NCBI GenBank assembly: GCA_910585165.1
Contig: CAJUBX010000011.1
Location: forward strand, 1 to 37,177
DNA length: 37,177 nucleotides
Source of the DNA: an uncultured Oscillibacter sp.
GTDB lineage: Bacteria; Bacillota; Clostridia; Oscillospirales; Oscillospiraceae
Direction of reading: 5' to 3'
The stretch's first letter is position 1, and every line of letters starts with the position of its first letter. Under the pieces are notes generated by a model. It did not search any database, was not told where the DNA came from, and saw only the letters and a list, made by a program, of their open reading frames with translations. A program made the translations under genes and the position numbers. Shown one piece after another: positions 1 through 8,494 of the stretch.

Positions 1-661
1 TGGCCAGCTCGTCCGCCCGGCGGAAGGCGCTGATGAACAGCGGCACCAGAATGGGGACCAGGGCCCTTGCCTTCTCCATCAGGTTTCCGCTCTCAAAGTC
101 CGCACCCCGGGCCTTCTGCGCGGACATTATTTTGTCCGTCTCCTCAATCAGGGTCGGGATGAACCGCAGCGCGATGGACATGATCATGGTCAGCTCGTGG
201 ACCGGGACATGGAACCGCTTCAAGCCGTTCATCAGCCGCTCCAGGCCGTCGGTAAGGCTGATGGGGCTGGTGGTATAGGTCATGAGGAAGGTGCCCATGA
301 TGAGAAGCATAATCCGCAGGACCATGAAGACGGCGTTTCGAAGGCCCGTATCCGTAATATGGAAGGGGCCCCAGGCCCACAGCTCGTTGGCCCCGGGAGT
401 AAAAAACAGATTCAGCACTCCGGTAAAGATAATGATGAACAGCACCGGCTTCAAGCCCTTCACCAGGGCCTTGAACCCCACTTTGGAAATCCGCACGCAG
501 GCCGCCAGCACCAGGGCCATAAGCCCGTAAGCGAGGAAGCTCTTGGCGGTGAACAGCGCCGCGATATACAAAACCACCAGCAGGATTTTCGTCCGTGGGT
601 CCAGCCTGTGGGCGGGGGTATTTCCCGGGAAATACTGGCCCAGGGTAATATCCTTCAGCAT
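1..661 (-). CDS. ecfT: ECF transporter transmembrane subunit EcfT (C-terminus cut by window edge)
   Basis: This is the membrane scaffold of the energy-coupling factor transporter. It couples the EcfA1/EcfA2 ATPases to interchangeable substrate-binding S components for vitamins and metals. The reading frame starts MLKDITLGQYFPG and continues with DPRTKIL, a typical EcfT opening, followed by several hydrophobic segments. Near the visible end is an ARGADFESG-like stretch matching the conserved Ala-Arg-Gly coupling motif that contacts the ATPases. About 220 residues are visible of the usual 260-270, so only the C-terminus, including the second coupling helix, is missing. The start ATG overlaps the ecfA2 stop by 7 bases (ATGCTGA), implying translational coupling. 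Confidence 0.93.
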   Translation of the reverse strand, partial: MLKDITLGQYFPGNTPAHRLDPRTKILLVVLYIAALFTAKSFLAYGLMALVLAACVRISKVGFKALVKGLKPVLFIIIFTGVLNLFFTPGANELWAWGPFHITDTGLRNAVFMVLRIMLLIMGTFLMTYTTSPISLTDGLERLMNGLKRFHVPVHELTMIMSIALRFIPTLIEETDKIMSAQKARGADFESGNLMEKARALVPILVPLFISAFRRADELA

Positions 662-1518
662 GGGGCCCCTCCCCTCTTGAGGGCCAGGAGCTGCCGCTCC
701 AGGTCCTCCACAGTGTAGACGGCAGGGTCGATGGGCAGTCCCCGGTCCCGGAGAGCCATGGCCACCCGGGTAATCTGGGGCACGTCCAGCCCGGCGGCCA
801 GCAGCTCCTCCCCCCGGGCGAAGACCTCCGCCGGGGTTCCGCTCATTAAAACATGGGCGGACTTCAGCACCAGGATGCGGTCCGCATTCCGGGCAATTTC
901 GTCCATGCTGTGGCTGACCAGGATAATCGTGGTCCCCTTGTTCCGGTGATACTCCCGGATGTTGGCCATCAGGTTCTCCCGGCCCGCTGGGTCCAGGCCC
1001 GCCGTGGGCTCGTCCAGCACCAGCACCTTGGGTTCCATGGCCAGCACGCCCGCCAGGGCCACCCGGCGCTTTTGCCCGCCGGAGAGCTCGAAGGGGGATT
1101 TTTCCAGATGCTCGTCCAAAACGCCCACCAGGCGGGCGGCCTCCCGGACGGCGCGGTCCAACTCATCCCCTGTTTTTCCCTGGTTCCTGGGACCGAAGGA
1201 GATATCCTTATAGACCGTCTCCTCAAAGAGCTGGTACTCCGGGTACTGGAATACCAGACCCACCTGGAAGCGAACGTTTCGAATCTTTTTCGGCTCCGCC
1301 CAGATATCCTTTCCCTCCAGCAGGACCTGCCCGGAGGTGGGCTTTAAAAGGCCGTTCAGGTGCTGAATCAAGGTGGATTTCCCGGACCCGGTGTGCCCGA
1401 TGACGCCCAGGAACTCCCCCGGCTCCACGGCGAAGCTGACGTCCTCCACCGCGCTGCGCTGGAAGGGCGTCCCGATACCGTAAGTATGGGTCAGGTTTTT
1501 GATCTCTAAAATCGGCAA
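655..1518 (-). CDS. ecfA2: ECF transporter ATP-binding subunit EcfA2
   Basis: One of the two ATPase subunits of the energy-coupling module that powers S-component-mediated vitamin/metal uptake. With a TTG start the protein is 287 aa, the normal family length. That start is chosen because AGGAGG lies 7 bases upstream and the sequence then reads PILEIKNLTHTYG; longer upstream extension reads as non-homologous shadow. Visible motifs are Walker A GHTGSGKST (residues 41-49), a Q-loop FQYPEYQLF, signature LSGGQ (145-149), Walker B VLVLDE (165-170) and a switch His in VSHSMDE. The RBS overlaps the ecfA1 stop codon; the gene ends inside the ecfT start. The three genes form one operon. Confidence 0.95.
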   Translation of the reverse strand: MPILEIKNLTHTYGIGTPFQRSAVEDVSFAVEPGEFLGVIGHTGSGKSTLIQHLNGLLKPTSGQVLLEGKDIWAEPKKIRNVRFQVGLVFQYPEYQLFEETVYKDISFGPRNQGKTGDELDRAVREAARLVGVLDEHLEKSPFELSGGQKRRVALAGVLAMEPKVLVLDEPTAGLDPAGRENLMANIREYHRNKGTTIILVSHSMDEIARNADRILVLKSAHVLMSGTPAEVFARGEELLAAGLDVPQITRVAMALRDRGLPIDPAVYTVEDLERQLLALKRGGAPC

Positions 1519-1529
1519 ATCCGGTCCTC

Positions 1530-2381
1530 CTATTCCTTCTCCAGGGCCCTGGCCACGGCGGCGGCGCACTCCTCCACGCCGAGAGCCTCCAGAGGCACAT
1601 CCCAGCCATCCTGACGGAGGCGGTCCAGCAGGTCCACGGTGTCCGGCACGGTCAGTCCCAAATGCCGGAGGCGGGCCACCTGGCAAAATACCTCCCGGGG
1701 CGTTCCGTCCAGGTCCACCCGTCCGTCGTTCATGACCAGGACCCGGTCCGCACCCTCCGCCTCGTTCATGTGATGGGTAATCAAAATCACCGTAATGCCC
1801 TTTTCCTTATTCAGGCGGTGGACGGCGGACAGCACCTCCCGCCGCCCGATGGGGTCCAGCATGGCGGTGGCCTCGTCCAGCACCACGCAGGCGGGCTCCA
1901 TGGCGATAACTCCGGCGATGGCAATGCGCTGCTTCTGCCCGCCGGAGAGGAGATGGGGCGCGTGGGTCACAAACTCATCCATGCCCACGGCCCTCAGCGC
2001 CTCGTCCACCCGGCGGCGGATTTCCTCTGTGGGCACGCCCAGGTTTTCCGGGGCGAAGGCCACATCCTCCTCCACCACATTGGCAACAATCTGGTTGTCC
2101 GGATTCTGGAACACCATGCCCACCCGCTGGCGGATAGCCAGGAGCAGATCCGGATCCAGGGTGTCCATACCCTCCACCAGGACCTTTCCCCCGGCGGGGA
2201 GCAAAACCGCATTGAAGGTCTTGGCAAGAGTGGACTTCCCGGAGCCGTTGTGGCCCAGGACAACCACAAAGCTGCCCTTTTCAATTTCCAGGTCCACGCC
2301 CCGGAGGGCGTACACCGGCTTTTGCCCCTCGTCCACCGGATAGGCGAAGCGGAGGCTTTCTGTTTCAATCATTGTCGGCAT
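1530..2381 (-). CDS. ecfA1: ECF transporter ATP-binding subunit EcfA1
   Basis: Partner ATPase of EcfA2; the heterodimer hydrolyses ATP under EcfT at the cytoplasmic face of the membrane. The 283-aa protein has Walker A GHNGSGKST (43-51), the Ecf-type Q-loop FQNPDNQIV (92-100), LSGGQ (146-150), Walker B CVVLDE (166-171) and a switch His near 204. The ATG at 2381 has GAGG 7 bases upstream; an ATG three codons later is possible but less well placed. In many Firmicutes this operon lies between rplQ and truA. Here it follows a methyltransferase gene instead, so the ribosomal-protein linkage is broken on this side. Confidence 0.95.
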   Translation of the reverse strand: MPTMIETESLRFAYPVDEGQKPVYALRGVDLEIEKGSFVVVLGHNGSGKSTLAKTFNAVLLPAGGKVLVEGMDTLDPDLLLAIRQRVGMVFQNPDNQIVANVVEEDVAFAPENLGVPTEEIRRRVDEALRAVGMDEFVTHAPHLLSGGQKQRIAIAGVIAMEPACVVLDEATAMLDPIGRREVLSAVHRLNKEKGITVILITHHMNEAEGADRVLVMNDGRVDLDGTPREVFCQVARLRHLGLTVPDTVDLLDRLRQDGWDVPLEALGVEECAAAVARALEKE

Positions 2382-2491
2382 TCGGTTTCCTCATTTCCGT
2401 AAACATGGAATCGCTCCGTAAGCCCGGCGGCCGGCCGGCGCAGGAGTCTCCAGAGCCAATAGCCGCAGAGCAGCCTCCATCTGAATTCTCC

Positions 2492-3355
2492 CTATTCGCT
2501 GAACCAGCGGCCCGTGGCCCCGCAGGGGAGGGCCAGCCCCGTAGCCGTTACGGGAAGCCCCAGCTCGTCCCAGGTGCATTTTCCCCCGAACTTCTCCTTT
2601 ACCAGGAGGTTCAAAAGATACCCCAGCACCGACGGGGCCAGGCCCGTGGTATAGGAGTTTATCAGCACAAACAGGGGCTTGTCCGACAGCACTCCGGCGC
2701 AGAGCTTCACAAAGGGATACAGGTTCTCCTCCAGCTTCCAGACCTCGCCGCCGGGGCCCCGGCCATAGCTGGGCGGGTCCATGACGATGGCGTCATAAGT
2801 CTTCCCCCGGCGGATTTCCCGCTCCACGAACTTGGCGCAGTCGTCCACAATCCAGCGGATGGGAGCCTCTCCCAAGCCGGAGAGCCTGGCATTCTCCCGG
2901 GCCCAGGCCACCATGCCCTTGGCGGCGTCCACATGGCAGACGCTGGCTCCGGCCCTGGCGCAGGCCGCAGTGGCCCCGCCGGTGTAGGCAAAGAGGTTCA
3001 GCACCCGGACGGGCCGCCCGGCGGTTTTAATTTTCTCCGCCATGAAGTCCCAATTCACCGCCTGCTCGGGAAAGAGGCCGGTGTGCTTGAAGTTCATGGG
3101 CTTCACCTGAAAGGTCAGGTCCCTGTATGTGATTTTCCAGCTCTCCGGCAGGGACTTCTTCTCCCAGCGGCCCCCTCCGGTGGAGGAGCGGAGATAGCGC
3201 CCCCCTGCCCTGCGCCAGGCGGGATGCTCCCGCGGCGTTTCCCAGATGGCCTGGGGGTCCGGGCGGACCAGCACCTGGCGGTCCCAGCGTTCCAGGCGCT
3301 CCCCGCCGCCGCAGTCCAGCAGCTCATAGTCCACCCATCTGTCCGCAGTCCACAT
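2492..3355 (-). CDS. class I SAM-dependent methyltransferase, RlmI/RlmK-like (COG1092 type)
   Basis: Predicted cytosolic S-adenosylmethionine-dependent RNA methyltransferase. The 287-aa protein has SAM motif I VLNLFAYTGG (118-127), acidic residue D143, a DD pair at 171-172 and the catalytic-type motif DPPSYG (193-198), all typical of the RlmI/RlmK rRNA m5C/m7G enzymes. It lacks the N-terminal PUA domain of RlmI, so the target may differ and I do not assign a symbol. The start MWTADRW is preferred over an ATG eight codons upstream because AGGGGG sits 8 bases before it. A consensus promoter lies 40 bases upstream, and the gene probably leads the ecfA1-A2-T operon. Confidence 0.85.
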   Translation of the reverse strand: MWTADRWVDYELLDCGGGERLERWDRQVLVRPDPQAIWETPREHPAWRRAGGRYLRSSTGGGRWEKKSLPESWKITYRDLTFQVKPMNFKHTGLFPEQAVNWDFMAEKIKTAGRPVRVLNLFAYTGGATAACARAGASVCHVDAAKGMVAWARENARLSGLGEAPIRWIVDDCAKFVEREIRRGKTYDAIVMDPPSYGRGPGGEVWKLEENLYPFVKLCAGVLSDKPLFVLINSYTTGLAPSVLGYLLNLLVKEKFGGKCTWDELGLPVTATGLALPCGATGRWFSE

Positions 3356-3395
3356 GGCCGTTCCCCCTTGTTTTCTCAATATAGTAGATCGGGTT

Positions 3396-3425
3396 ATTAT
3401 ACCGCTTCCATGGGCATTTCGTCAA
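3396..3425 (-). promoter_or_regulatory. sigma-A promoter of the methyltransferase-ecf operon
   Basis: On the minus strand, -35 TTGACG (3420-3425), an 18-bp spacer and a perfect -10 TATAAT (3396-3401). It is correctly placed about 40 bases before the methyltransferase start. Confidence 0.85.
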
Positions 3426-3618
3426 CTATACATTGCCGGATTTAATCCGTGTTACGATGCGGACTTAAATTTGGCCGGAGCTGGCCACGCCGCTGACGGA
3501 ATCACTGAAAAATCTGTGTTGGAGACGATTGAAACTGCAATTTGCTTGCAGAGTTCCTGTAAGCAAGCCCCATTTCTGTGAGCGCTTTTTGCTGCAAAGA
3601 CGCTGGACTATTTGACGC
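3426..3618. other. intergenic stretch without a recognisable gene
   Basis: Lies between the methyltransferase promoter and the MITE-like repeat. Base composition is lower in GC than the flanking genes. I see no open frame with a ribosome site and no clear RNA structure. Confidence 0.5.
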
Positions 3619-3621
3619 TTA

Positions 3622-3782
3622 GAGCCTGTTTAAAATCTATCAAAATGCCGTCTCAGTCCATCTTTTTCCGCTGGGACTGCGTTGATTTGACTTGAAATCC
3701 GTCAGGATTCCTGCGTCAAATCGCCTTGCCCAGCAAAAAAATCTGAGCTGATCCGGCATTCCGCCAGATATTAAACAGGCTC
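3622..3782. mobile_element. 161-bp MITE-like palindromic element with TTA target duplication
   Basis: The ends GAGCCTGTTTAA and TTAAACAGGCTC are perfect inverted repeats, flanked by direct TTA copies (3619-3621 and 3783-3785). Inside, complementary blocks are arranged symmetrically from the ends inward: ATGCCG/CGGCAT, TCAG/CTGA, GCTGGG/CCCAGC, GATTTGAC/GTCAAATC, AATCC/GGATT. The whole unit can therefore fold as one long imperfect hairpin. It has no coding capacity. The GAGCCTGTT end and 3-bp TNA-type duplication resemble IS5-family (IS1031/ISL2 group) elements; that family assignment is inference. Confidence 0.7.
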
Positions 3783-3790
3783 TTAGGATT

Positions 3791-3823
3791 AAAAAAACCC
3801 CACCCCTCAAAATTGAGAGGTGG
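3791..3823 (-). terminator. intrinsic terminator downstream of the engB operon
   Basis: On the minus strand, an 11-bp stem CCACCTCTCAA/TTGAGGGGTGG with one G-U pair is followed by GG and seven T residues. It is the second of two terminators after engB, and sits next to the MITE. Confidence 0.85.
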
Positions 3824-3878
3824 CCCTCTAATCTGAACAAGCAAATGGTTTCCAGCATAGGGGCCGCCTTTGGACGCA

Positions 3879-3910
3879 AAAAGCGCACGATTTAGCAATC
3901 GTGCGCTTTT
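3879..3910 (-). terminator. bidirectional intrinsic terminator after engB
   Basis: A perfect 14-bp stem AAAAGCGCACGATT/AATCGTGCGCTTTT with a 4-base loop, giving a T tract on both strands. It is the first terminator downstream of the tig-clpP-clpX-lon-engB block. Confidence 0.85.
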
Positions 3911-4020
3911 GTGCCGTTAAACGGCCGCCGCATAGGATTTCTTCCGCTGTAACATATCCGGATCTTCTTATACTGCTGAAAAGGTTCTCGCCGGGAAAAT
4001 GCCGGAACAAGCGGCTCTTT

Positions 4021-4608
4021 TCACTCCACGGCCGCATTCAGGAGGCGGATCAGCTCCTCCTTGCCCATTCCCTTTTCAGCGGAGAAGGGCAGGAGAACAT
4101 CCTTTTCCCCCAGCTCCAGCGTCTCACGGATCAGCGCCAGGGCGGGATCGATCTGGCTTTTTTTCAGCTTATCCAGCTTGTTGGCCACAACGATTTCCGG
4201 GCAGCCCGTCTCCCGGAACCAGCCGTGCATCGTCAAATCATTGGCGGTGGGTTTGTGCCGGGCGTCCACAATCAGAACTCCCGCCGTAATATGAGCCTCC
4301 TGGAAATAGCTCTCCATCAGCCGGCCCCAGCGCTCCTTCTCCGCTTTGGAGACCTTGGCATACCCGTAGCCCGGCAAATCCACCAGATAGGCTTTCCGGT
4401 CCGCCAGATAGTAGTTCACCTGAGTGGTTTTGCCGGGGGAGGACCCCACATAGGCCAGATTCTTCCGGCCCAGCAGCCGGTTAATCACCGAGGATTTTCC
4501 AACGTTGGACCGGCCCGCAAAGGCAAACTGGGGCAGGCCGTCCCAGAGGAACTGCTCCCGGCTTCCGGCGGAACGGATAAACTCCGCCTTTCCAAAGTTG
4601 ATGGGCAT
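4021..4608 (-). CDS. engB: ribosome biogenesis GTPase EngB/YsxC
   Basis: Essential TRAFAC-class GTPase needed for late assembly of the 50S ribosomal subunit. The 195-aa protein matches the family length. Motifs are G1 GRSNVGKSS (32-40), G2 threonine in PGKTTQ (58-63), G3 DLPGYGYA (77-84) and G4 NKLDK near residue 142. The RBS AAAGGAGG overlaps the lon stop codon and lies 4 bases before the ATG, so translation is probably coupled to lon. lon-engB adjacency is the standard Firmicutes arrangement. Two terminators follow the gene. Confidence 0.96.
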   Translation of the reverse strand: MPINFGKAEFIRSAGSREQFLWDGLPQFAFAGRSNVGKSSVINRLLGRKNLAYVGSSPGKTTQVNYYLADRKAYLVDLPGYGYAKVSKAEKERWGRLMESYFQEAHITAGVLIVDARHKPTANDLTMHGWFRETGCPEIVVANKLDKLKKSQIDPALALIRETLELGEKDVLLPFSAEKGMGKEELIRLLNAAVE

Positions 4609-4618
4609 AGCGCCTCCT

Positions 4619-7021
4619 TTACTGCCGCAGGACGGCTTCCGCTTTCTCCCGGGCTGCCGGGACGAACCCCGGTTCCGGCGCCTCCTCCCGGGCCGCTTCC
4701 GGCAGGGGCGCCAGCGCCGCGGCGAACACCTGGTCGATGGTTTCCACCGGAATGAAGTTCAAGGCCGCCCGGACCGTCTGATCGATTTCCTCCAGGTCCC
4801 GCAGGTTGTCCTTGGGAATCAGCACCGTGCCGATGCCGTTTCGCAGGGCGGCCATGGTTTTCTCCTTCAATCCGCCGATAGCCAGCACCCGGCCCCGGAG
4901 AGTCACCTCCCCCGTCATGGCAATGCCGGCTTTGATCTTCCGCTCCGTCAGAGCGGAGAGCATGGCTGTGGTAACGGCAATGCCCGCCGAGGGGCCGTCC
5001 TTGGGCACCGCGCCCTCTGGGAAATGGACGTGGATGTCTTTGTTCTTATAAAACTCCGCCTCAACGCCCAGCACCTCCGCCCGGCTGCGGATGCAGCTCA
5101 GCGCCGCCTGGGCGGATTCCTTCATCACATCGCCCAGATTTCCGGTGAGCTCCAGCTTGCCGGTGCCCTCCATGACGCTGACCTCAACTTCCAGTATTTC
5201 GCCGCCGGTCTCCGTCCAGGCCAGACCGTTGACCACGCCGACTTCCTCCCGCTCCGTGTGGAGGGCGGGGGGATAGGGCTGGCAGTCCAGGAATTTCGGC
5301 AGTTCCTCCTCCGTCACCGTAAGGCGCTTCGTCTCGCCGGAGACCAGCTTCATATCCGTCTTCCGGCAAAGAGCCGCGATCCGGCGTTCCAGCAGGCGGA
5401 CGCCGGACTCCCGGGTATAGTCCCGAATGATGGCCCGGAGCACATCGTCTCCCACCCGGAGGGCGGACTTTTTCAAGCCGTGCTCCGCCAGCTGCCTGGG
5501 CAGCAGGTGCAGACGGGCGATTTCCACCTTCTCCTCGTCGGTGTAGCTGGTAAGCCGGATCACCTCCATCCGGTCCAGCAGGGGCTGGGGGATGGTATCG
5601 GTGGTATTGGCAGTGGTAATAAACATAACCTGGCTCAGGTCCACGGGGATTTCCATGTAATGATCCCGGAAGGCGTGGTTCTGCTCACTGTCCAGCACCT
5701 CCAGCAGGGCGGAGGCCGGGTCTCCCCTGTAGTCGTTTCCCAGCTTATCAATTTCGTCCAGCAGCAAAAGCGGATTCATGGACCCGCCCCGGATGATGGC
5801 GTCAATGACCCGGCCGGGCATGGAACCGATGTAGGTCCGCCGGTGGCCCCGGATATCCGCCTCGTCCCGGACGCCCCCCAGGGACAAGCGGGCCAGCTTC
5901 CGGTTCAGCGCTTTGGCGACGGAAATGGCAATGGAGGTCTTCCCCACTCCCGGCGGCCCCACTAGGCAGAGAATCTGCCCCTTGCCCCTGGGGTTCATCT
6001 GCCGGACGGCGATGGTCTCCAGAATGCGCTCCTTCACCTTCGACAGGCCGAAGTGGTCCTTTTCCAGCACCTTCCGGGCGGCCTCCACGCTGACCCGCTC
6101 CCGGGTCGTTTTATTCCAGGGCATCTCCAGGCATACGTCCAGATAATTTCGAATCACCGAGGCCTCGGCGCTTCCGAAGGGCTGGCGGGAGAGCTTTCCC
6201 GCCTCCTTCAGCAGGTGCTTTTCCGCCTCCTCCGCCAAATGCAGCTCTGCAATTCTGCGGCAATAATCCTCCGCCTCGTCCTCGTCGTCGTCCTCTCCCA
6301 GCTCGTTTTGAAGGACCCGAATCTGTGTACGGAGAATCTGGTCCCGCTGGGTCCGAATCAGGTGATCCCGGACCTTGCCCTCCATCTCGTGCTCAAAACC
6401 CAGGACGCTGCATTCCCGGGCCAGGAGGCCGTTCAGCTTCCGCAAACGGATAAAGGGGGCCAGCTCCTCCAAAATCTCCTGCTTATCCGTATGCCGCAGG
6501 GGAATGTTCTGCGCGATGAAATCCGCCAGGCGCCCCGGGTCCCTGCTGTCCATCACTGCGGTGACAATTTCCTCGGGAACGCTTCCGGACAGCTGGGCGT
6601 AATCGCTGAACAGGCCCCAGGTCTGGCGGAGCAGGGCTTCCGCCCGGGGGCTCCGGGCCTCGGAGCGGACTTCCTCCGGCAGCTCCTCTATGTTGGCCTG
6701 AAGATAGGGAGAAGCCTGCCACAGCCGCCGCAGCCGGGCGCGTTTCCTTCCCTCCACCATGACCCGGGCGGAGCCGGAGGACAATCGGAGAATCTGCCGG
6801 ATATGGGACACCGTACCGACGGCGTACAGGTCCTTCTCCTCCGGCCGTTCCACGCTGATCTCCCGCTGGGTGACCAGGAAGACGTCCTGCTCCCCCTCCA
6901 TGGCCCGCTCCAGGGCCGCAATGGAAATGGGGCGCTCCACATCAAAGGTCAGGTTCATATTGGGAAAAACGGTCAGGCCCCGAAGGGCCAGGACAGGCAT
7001 GTTCATGGTCGTCGGTTCCAT
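4619..7021 (-). CDS. lon: ATP-dependent protease Lon (LonA type)
   Basis: Cytosolic AAA+ serine protease that degrades misfolded and regulatory proteins. The 800-aa chain has an N-terminal substrate-binding domain (about 1-210), a helical linker, an AAA+ module with Walker A GPPGVGKT (about 354-361) and Walker B LLLDEIDK. The C-terminal protease domain carries the catalytic Ser in PKDGPSAG (about 677) and the Lys in GGLKEKT about 43 residues on. The ATG is preceded by AAAGGAG at 9 bases. The lonB paralog found next to lonA in Bacillus is absent here. The 132-base gap to clpX contains a strong hairpin (see 7087-7116). Confidence 0.97.
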   Translation of the reverse strand: MEPTTMNMPVLALRGLTVFPNMNLTFDVERPISIAALERAMEGEQDVFLVTQREISVERPEEKDLYAVGTVSHIRQILRLSSGSARVMVEGRKRARLRRLWQASPYLQANIEELPEEVRSEARSPRAEALLRQTWGLFSDYAQLSGSVPEEIVTAVMDSRDPGRLADFIAQNIPLRHTDKQEILEELAPFIRLRKLNGLLARECSVLGFEHEMEGKVRDHLIRTQRDQILRTQIRVLQNELGEDDDEDEAEDYCRRIAELHLAEEAEKHLLKEAGKLSRQPFGSAEASVIRNYLDVCLEMPWNKTTRERVSVEAARKVLEKDHFGLSKVKERILETIAVRQMNPRGKGQILCLVGPPGVGKTSIAISVAKALNRKLARLSLGGVRDEADIRGHRRTYIGSMPGRVIDAIIRGGSMNPLLLLDEIDKLGNDYRGDPASALLEVLDSEQNHAFRDHYMEIPVDLSQVMFITTANTTDTIPQPLLDRMEVIRLTSYTDEEKVEIARLHLLPRQLAEHGLKKSALRVGDDVLRAIIRDYTRESGVRLLERRIAALCRKTDMKLVSGETKRLTVTEEELPKFLDCQPYPPALHTEREEVGVVNGLAWTETGGEILEVEVSVMEGTGKLELTGNLGDVMKESAQAALSCIRSRAEVLGVEAEFYKNKDIHVHFPEGAVPKDGPSAGIAVTTAMLSALTERKIKAGIAMTGEVTLRGRVLAIGGLKEKTMAALRNGIGTVLIPKDNLRDLEEIDQTVRAALNFIPVETIDQVFAAALAPLPEAAREEAPEPGFVPAAREKAEAVLRQ

Positions 7022-7086
7022 AGGTTTGCGCTCCTTTCCAGGGCCTGGGAAATAATTCCAAAGAATGGAATGGGGCTCTACAGCCC

Positions 7087-7116
7087 GAGAGGAAGGGACA
7101 GGCGTCCCTTCCTCTC
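7087..7116 (-). other. 13-bp perfect hairpin between clpX and lon
   Basis: GAGAGGAAGGGAC and its exact complement flank a 4-base loop. On the minus strand no T tract follows, so it is not a classical terminator; it may be an mRNA-processing or stability element separating clpX and lon messages, or a partial terminator. The stem itself is directly visible; the role is inference. Confidence 0.6.
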
Positions 7117-7153
7117 TTTCGCTCCGGCGGCAAGGCCGGATTCTCGTTTTTCG

Positions 7154-8458
7154 TCAAGATGCGGACTTGGGAGGGCGGGACTTCCCACCCTTTCCGGGGT
7201 TCAGCTTCACGGAGTAGCTCACCTTTTCCGGGTCTTTTGTCAAGATGGGCTGGCCTGTGCCGTCCACGCAGTCCTTGGTAATAACCGCCTTGACAATGGT
7301 GGGGTCCGAGGGAATGTCGTACATGATCTGCGTCAGCATTCCCTCCATGACGGCCCGGAGGCCCCGCGCGCCGATATTCCGCTCGATGGCTTTATCGGCG
7401 ATGGCGTCCAGCGCCTCCAGCTCGAACTCCAATTCCACGTCGTCGTACTCCAGCAGCTTCTTGTACTGCTTCACCAGGGCGTTTTTGGGCTCCTGGAGAA
7501 TACGGACCAAGTCCTCCCGCCGCAGACCGTTCAGCGGCGCAATCACCGGCAGGCGGCCCACCAGCTCGGGAATGATGCCGTATTTCAGGATGTCGTGCGG
7601 CTGGACCTCGTGGAGGATTTTGCTCAAATCCTTGTCCTTCCTGCCCTGGACGTTCGCGCCGAAGCCGATGCTTTTTTGATCCAGCCTCCGCTCGATGATT
7701 TTCTCCAGCCCGTCAAAGGCGCCGCCGCAGATGAACAGGATGTTCTTTGTGTTCATCTGGATAAACTCCTGGTGGGGATGCTTCCGCCCGCCTTGGGGCG
7801 GGACATTGGCCACGGTTCCCTCCACGATTTTTAAAAGCGCCTGCTGCACCCCCTCGCCGGAGACGTCCCGGGTAATGGAGGTGTTCTCGCTCTTGCGGGC
7901 AATCTTGTCGATTTCATCCACGTAGATGATGCCGTGCTCGGCCCGCTCCACGTCGAAATCCGCCGCCTGGAGCAGGCGGAGGAGAATATTCTCCACGTCG
8001 TCGCCCACATATCCCGCCTCGGTCAGGGTGGTGGCGTCGGCAATGGCGAAGGGTACTTTCAGAATCTTCGCCAGGGTTTGGGCGAACAGGGTCTTGCCGG
8101 AGCCGGTGGGGCCCAGCATCAAAATGTTGCTCTTTTGGAGCTCCACATCCTCGTCGCCGCCGAAGAAAATGCGCTTGTAATGGTTGTACACCGCGACGGA
8201 GAGGGCAATTTTTGCCTCCTCCTGGCCGATGACATACTGGTCCAGCACGTCCCGGATTTCCCGGGGCGTGGGCAGCTGGTCCGGCAGGTCCTCCACCGCC
8301 GGAGCGTCAGGCTCAAAGCCGTCATTCAGGATGCTCATGCACAAATGGACGCACTCGTCGCAGATGCGCACGCCGGGCCCCTGTATCATGCGGTGAATCT
8401 GCTGTTCATGCTTGCCGCAGAAGGAACACCGCAGGGTTTTCTTGCCGTCGTCGTTCAT
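7154..8458 (-). CDS. clpX: ATP-dependent Clp protease ATP-binding subunit ClpX
   Basis: Hexameric AAA+ unfoldase that feeds substrates to ClpP. The 434-aa protein starts with a four-cysteine zinc-binding domain (C11, C14, C33, C36) for substrate/adaptor binding. It is followed by Walker A GPTGSGKT (116-123), a GYVGDD pore-loop motif, Walker B IIYVDEIDK near 180 and an IGF-type loop (KSIGFGA) that docks on ClpP. The start has GAGG 8 bases upstream. It lies 36 bases after clpP, and the pair is almost certainly co-transcribed. Confidence 0.97.
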   Translation of the reverse strand: MNDDGKKTLRCSFCGKHEQQIHRMIQGPGVRICDECVHLCMSILNDGFEPDAPAVEDLPDQLPTPREIRDVLDQYVIGQEEAKIALSVAVYNHYKRIFFGGDEDVELQKSNILMLGPTGSGKTLFAQTLAKILKVPFAIADATTLTEAGYVGDDVENILLRLLQAADFDVERAEHGIIYVDEIDKIARKSENTSITRDVSGEGVQQALLKIVEGTVANVPPQGGRKHPHQEFIQMNTKNILFICGGAFDGLEKIIERRLDQKSIGFGANVQGRKDKDLSKILHEVQPHDILKYGIIPELVGRLPVIAPLNGLRREDLVRILQEPKNALVKQYKKLLEYDDVELEFELEALDAIADKAIERNIGARGLRAVMEGMLTQIMYDIPSDPTIVKAVITKDCVDGTGQPILTKDPEKVSYSVKLNPGKGGKSRPPKSAS

Positions 8459-8494
8459 GGTTTCTACCTCTCTATAGGGGATGGGGCTTCGCGT

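Noticed and set aside
3879..3910. CRISPR repeat
   Set aside because: Single palindrome with T tracts on both strands and no regularly spaced copies; it is a terminator.
6053..7834. 593-codon plus-strand frame opposite lon and clpX
   Set aside because: Antisense shadow of two conserved genes; no ribosome site, no domain pattern.
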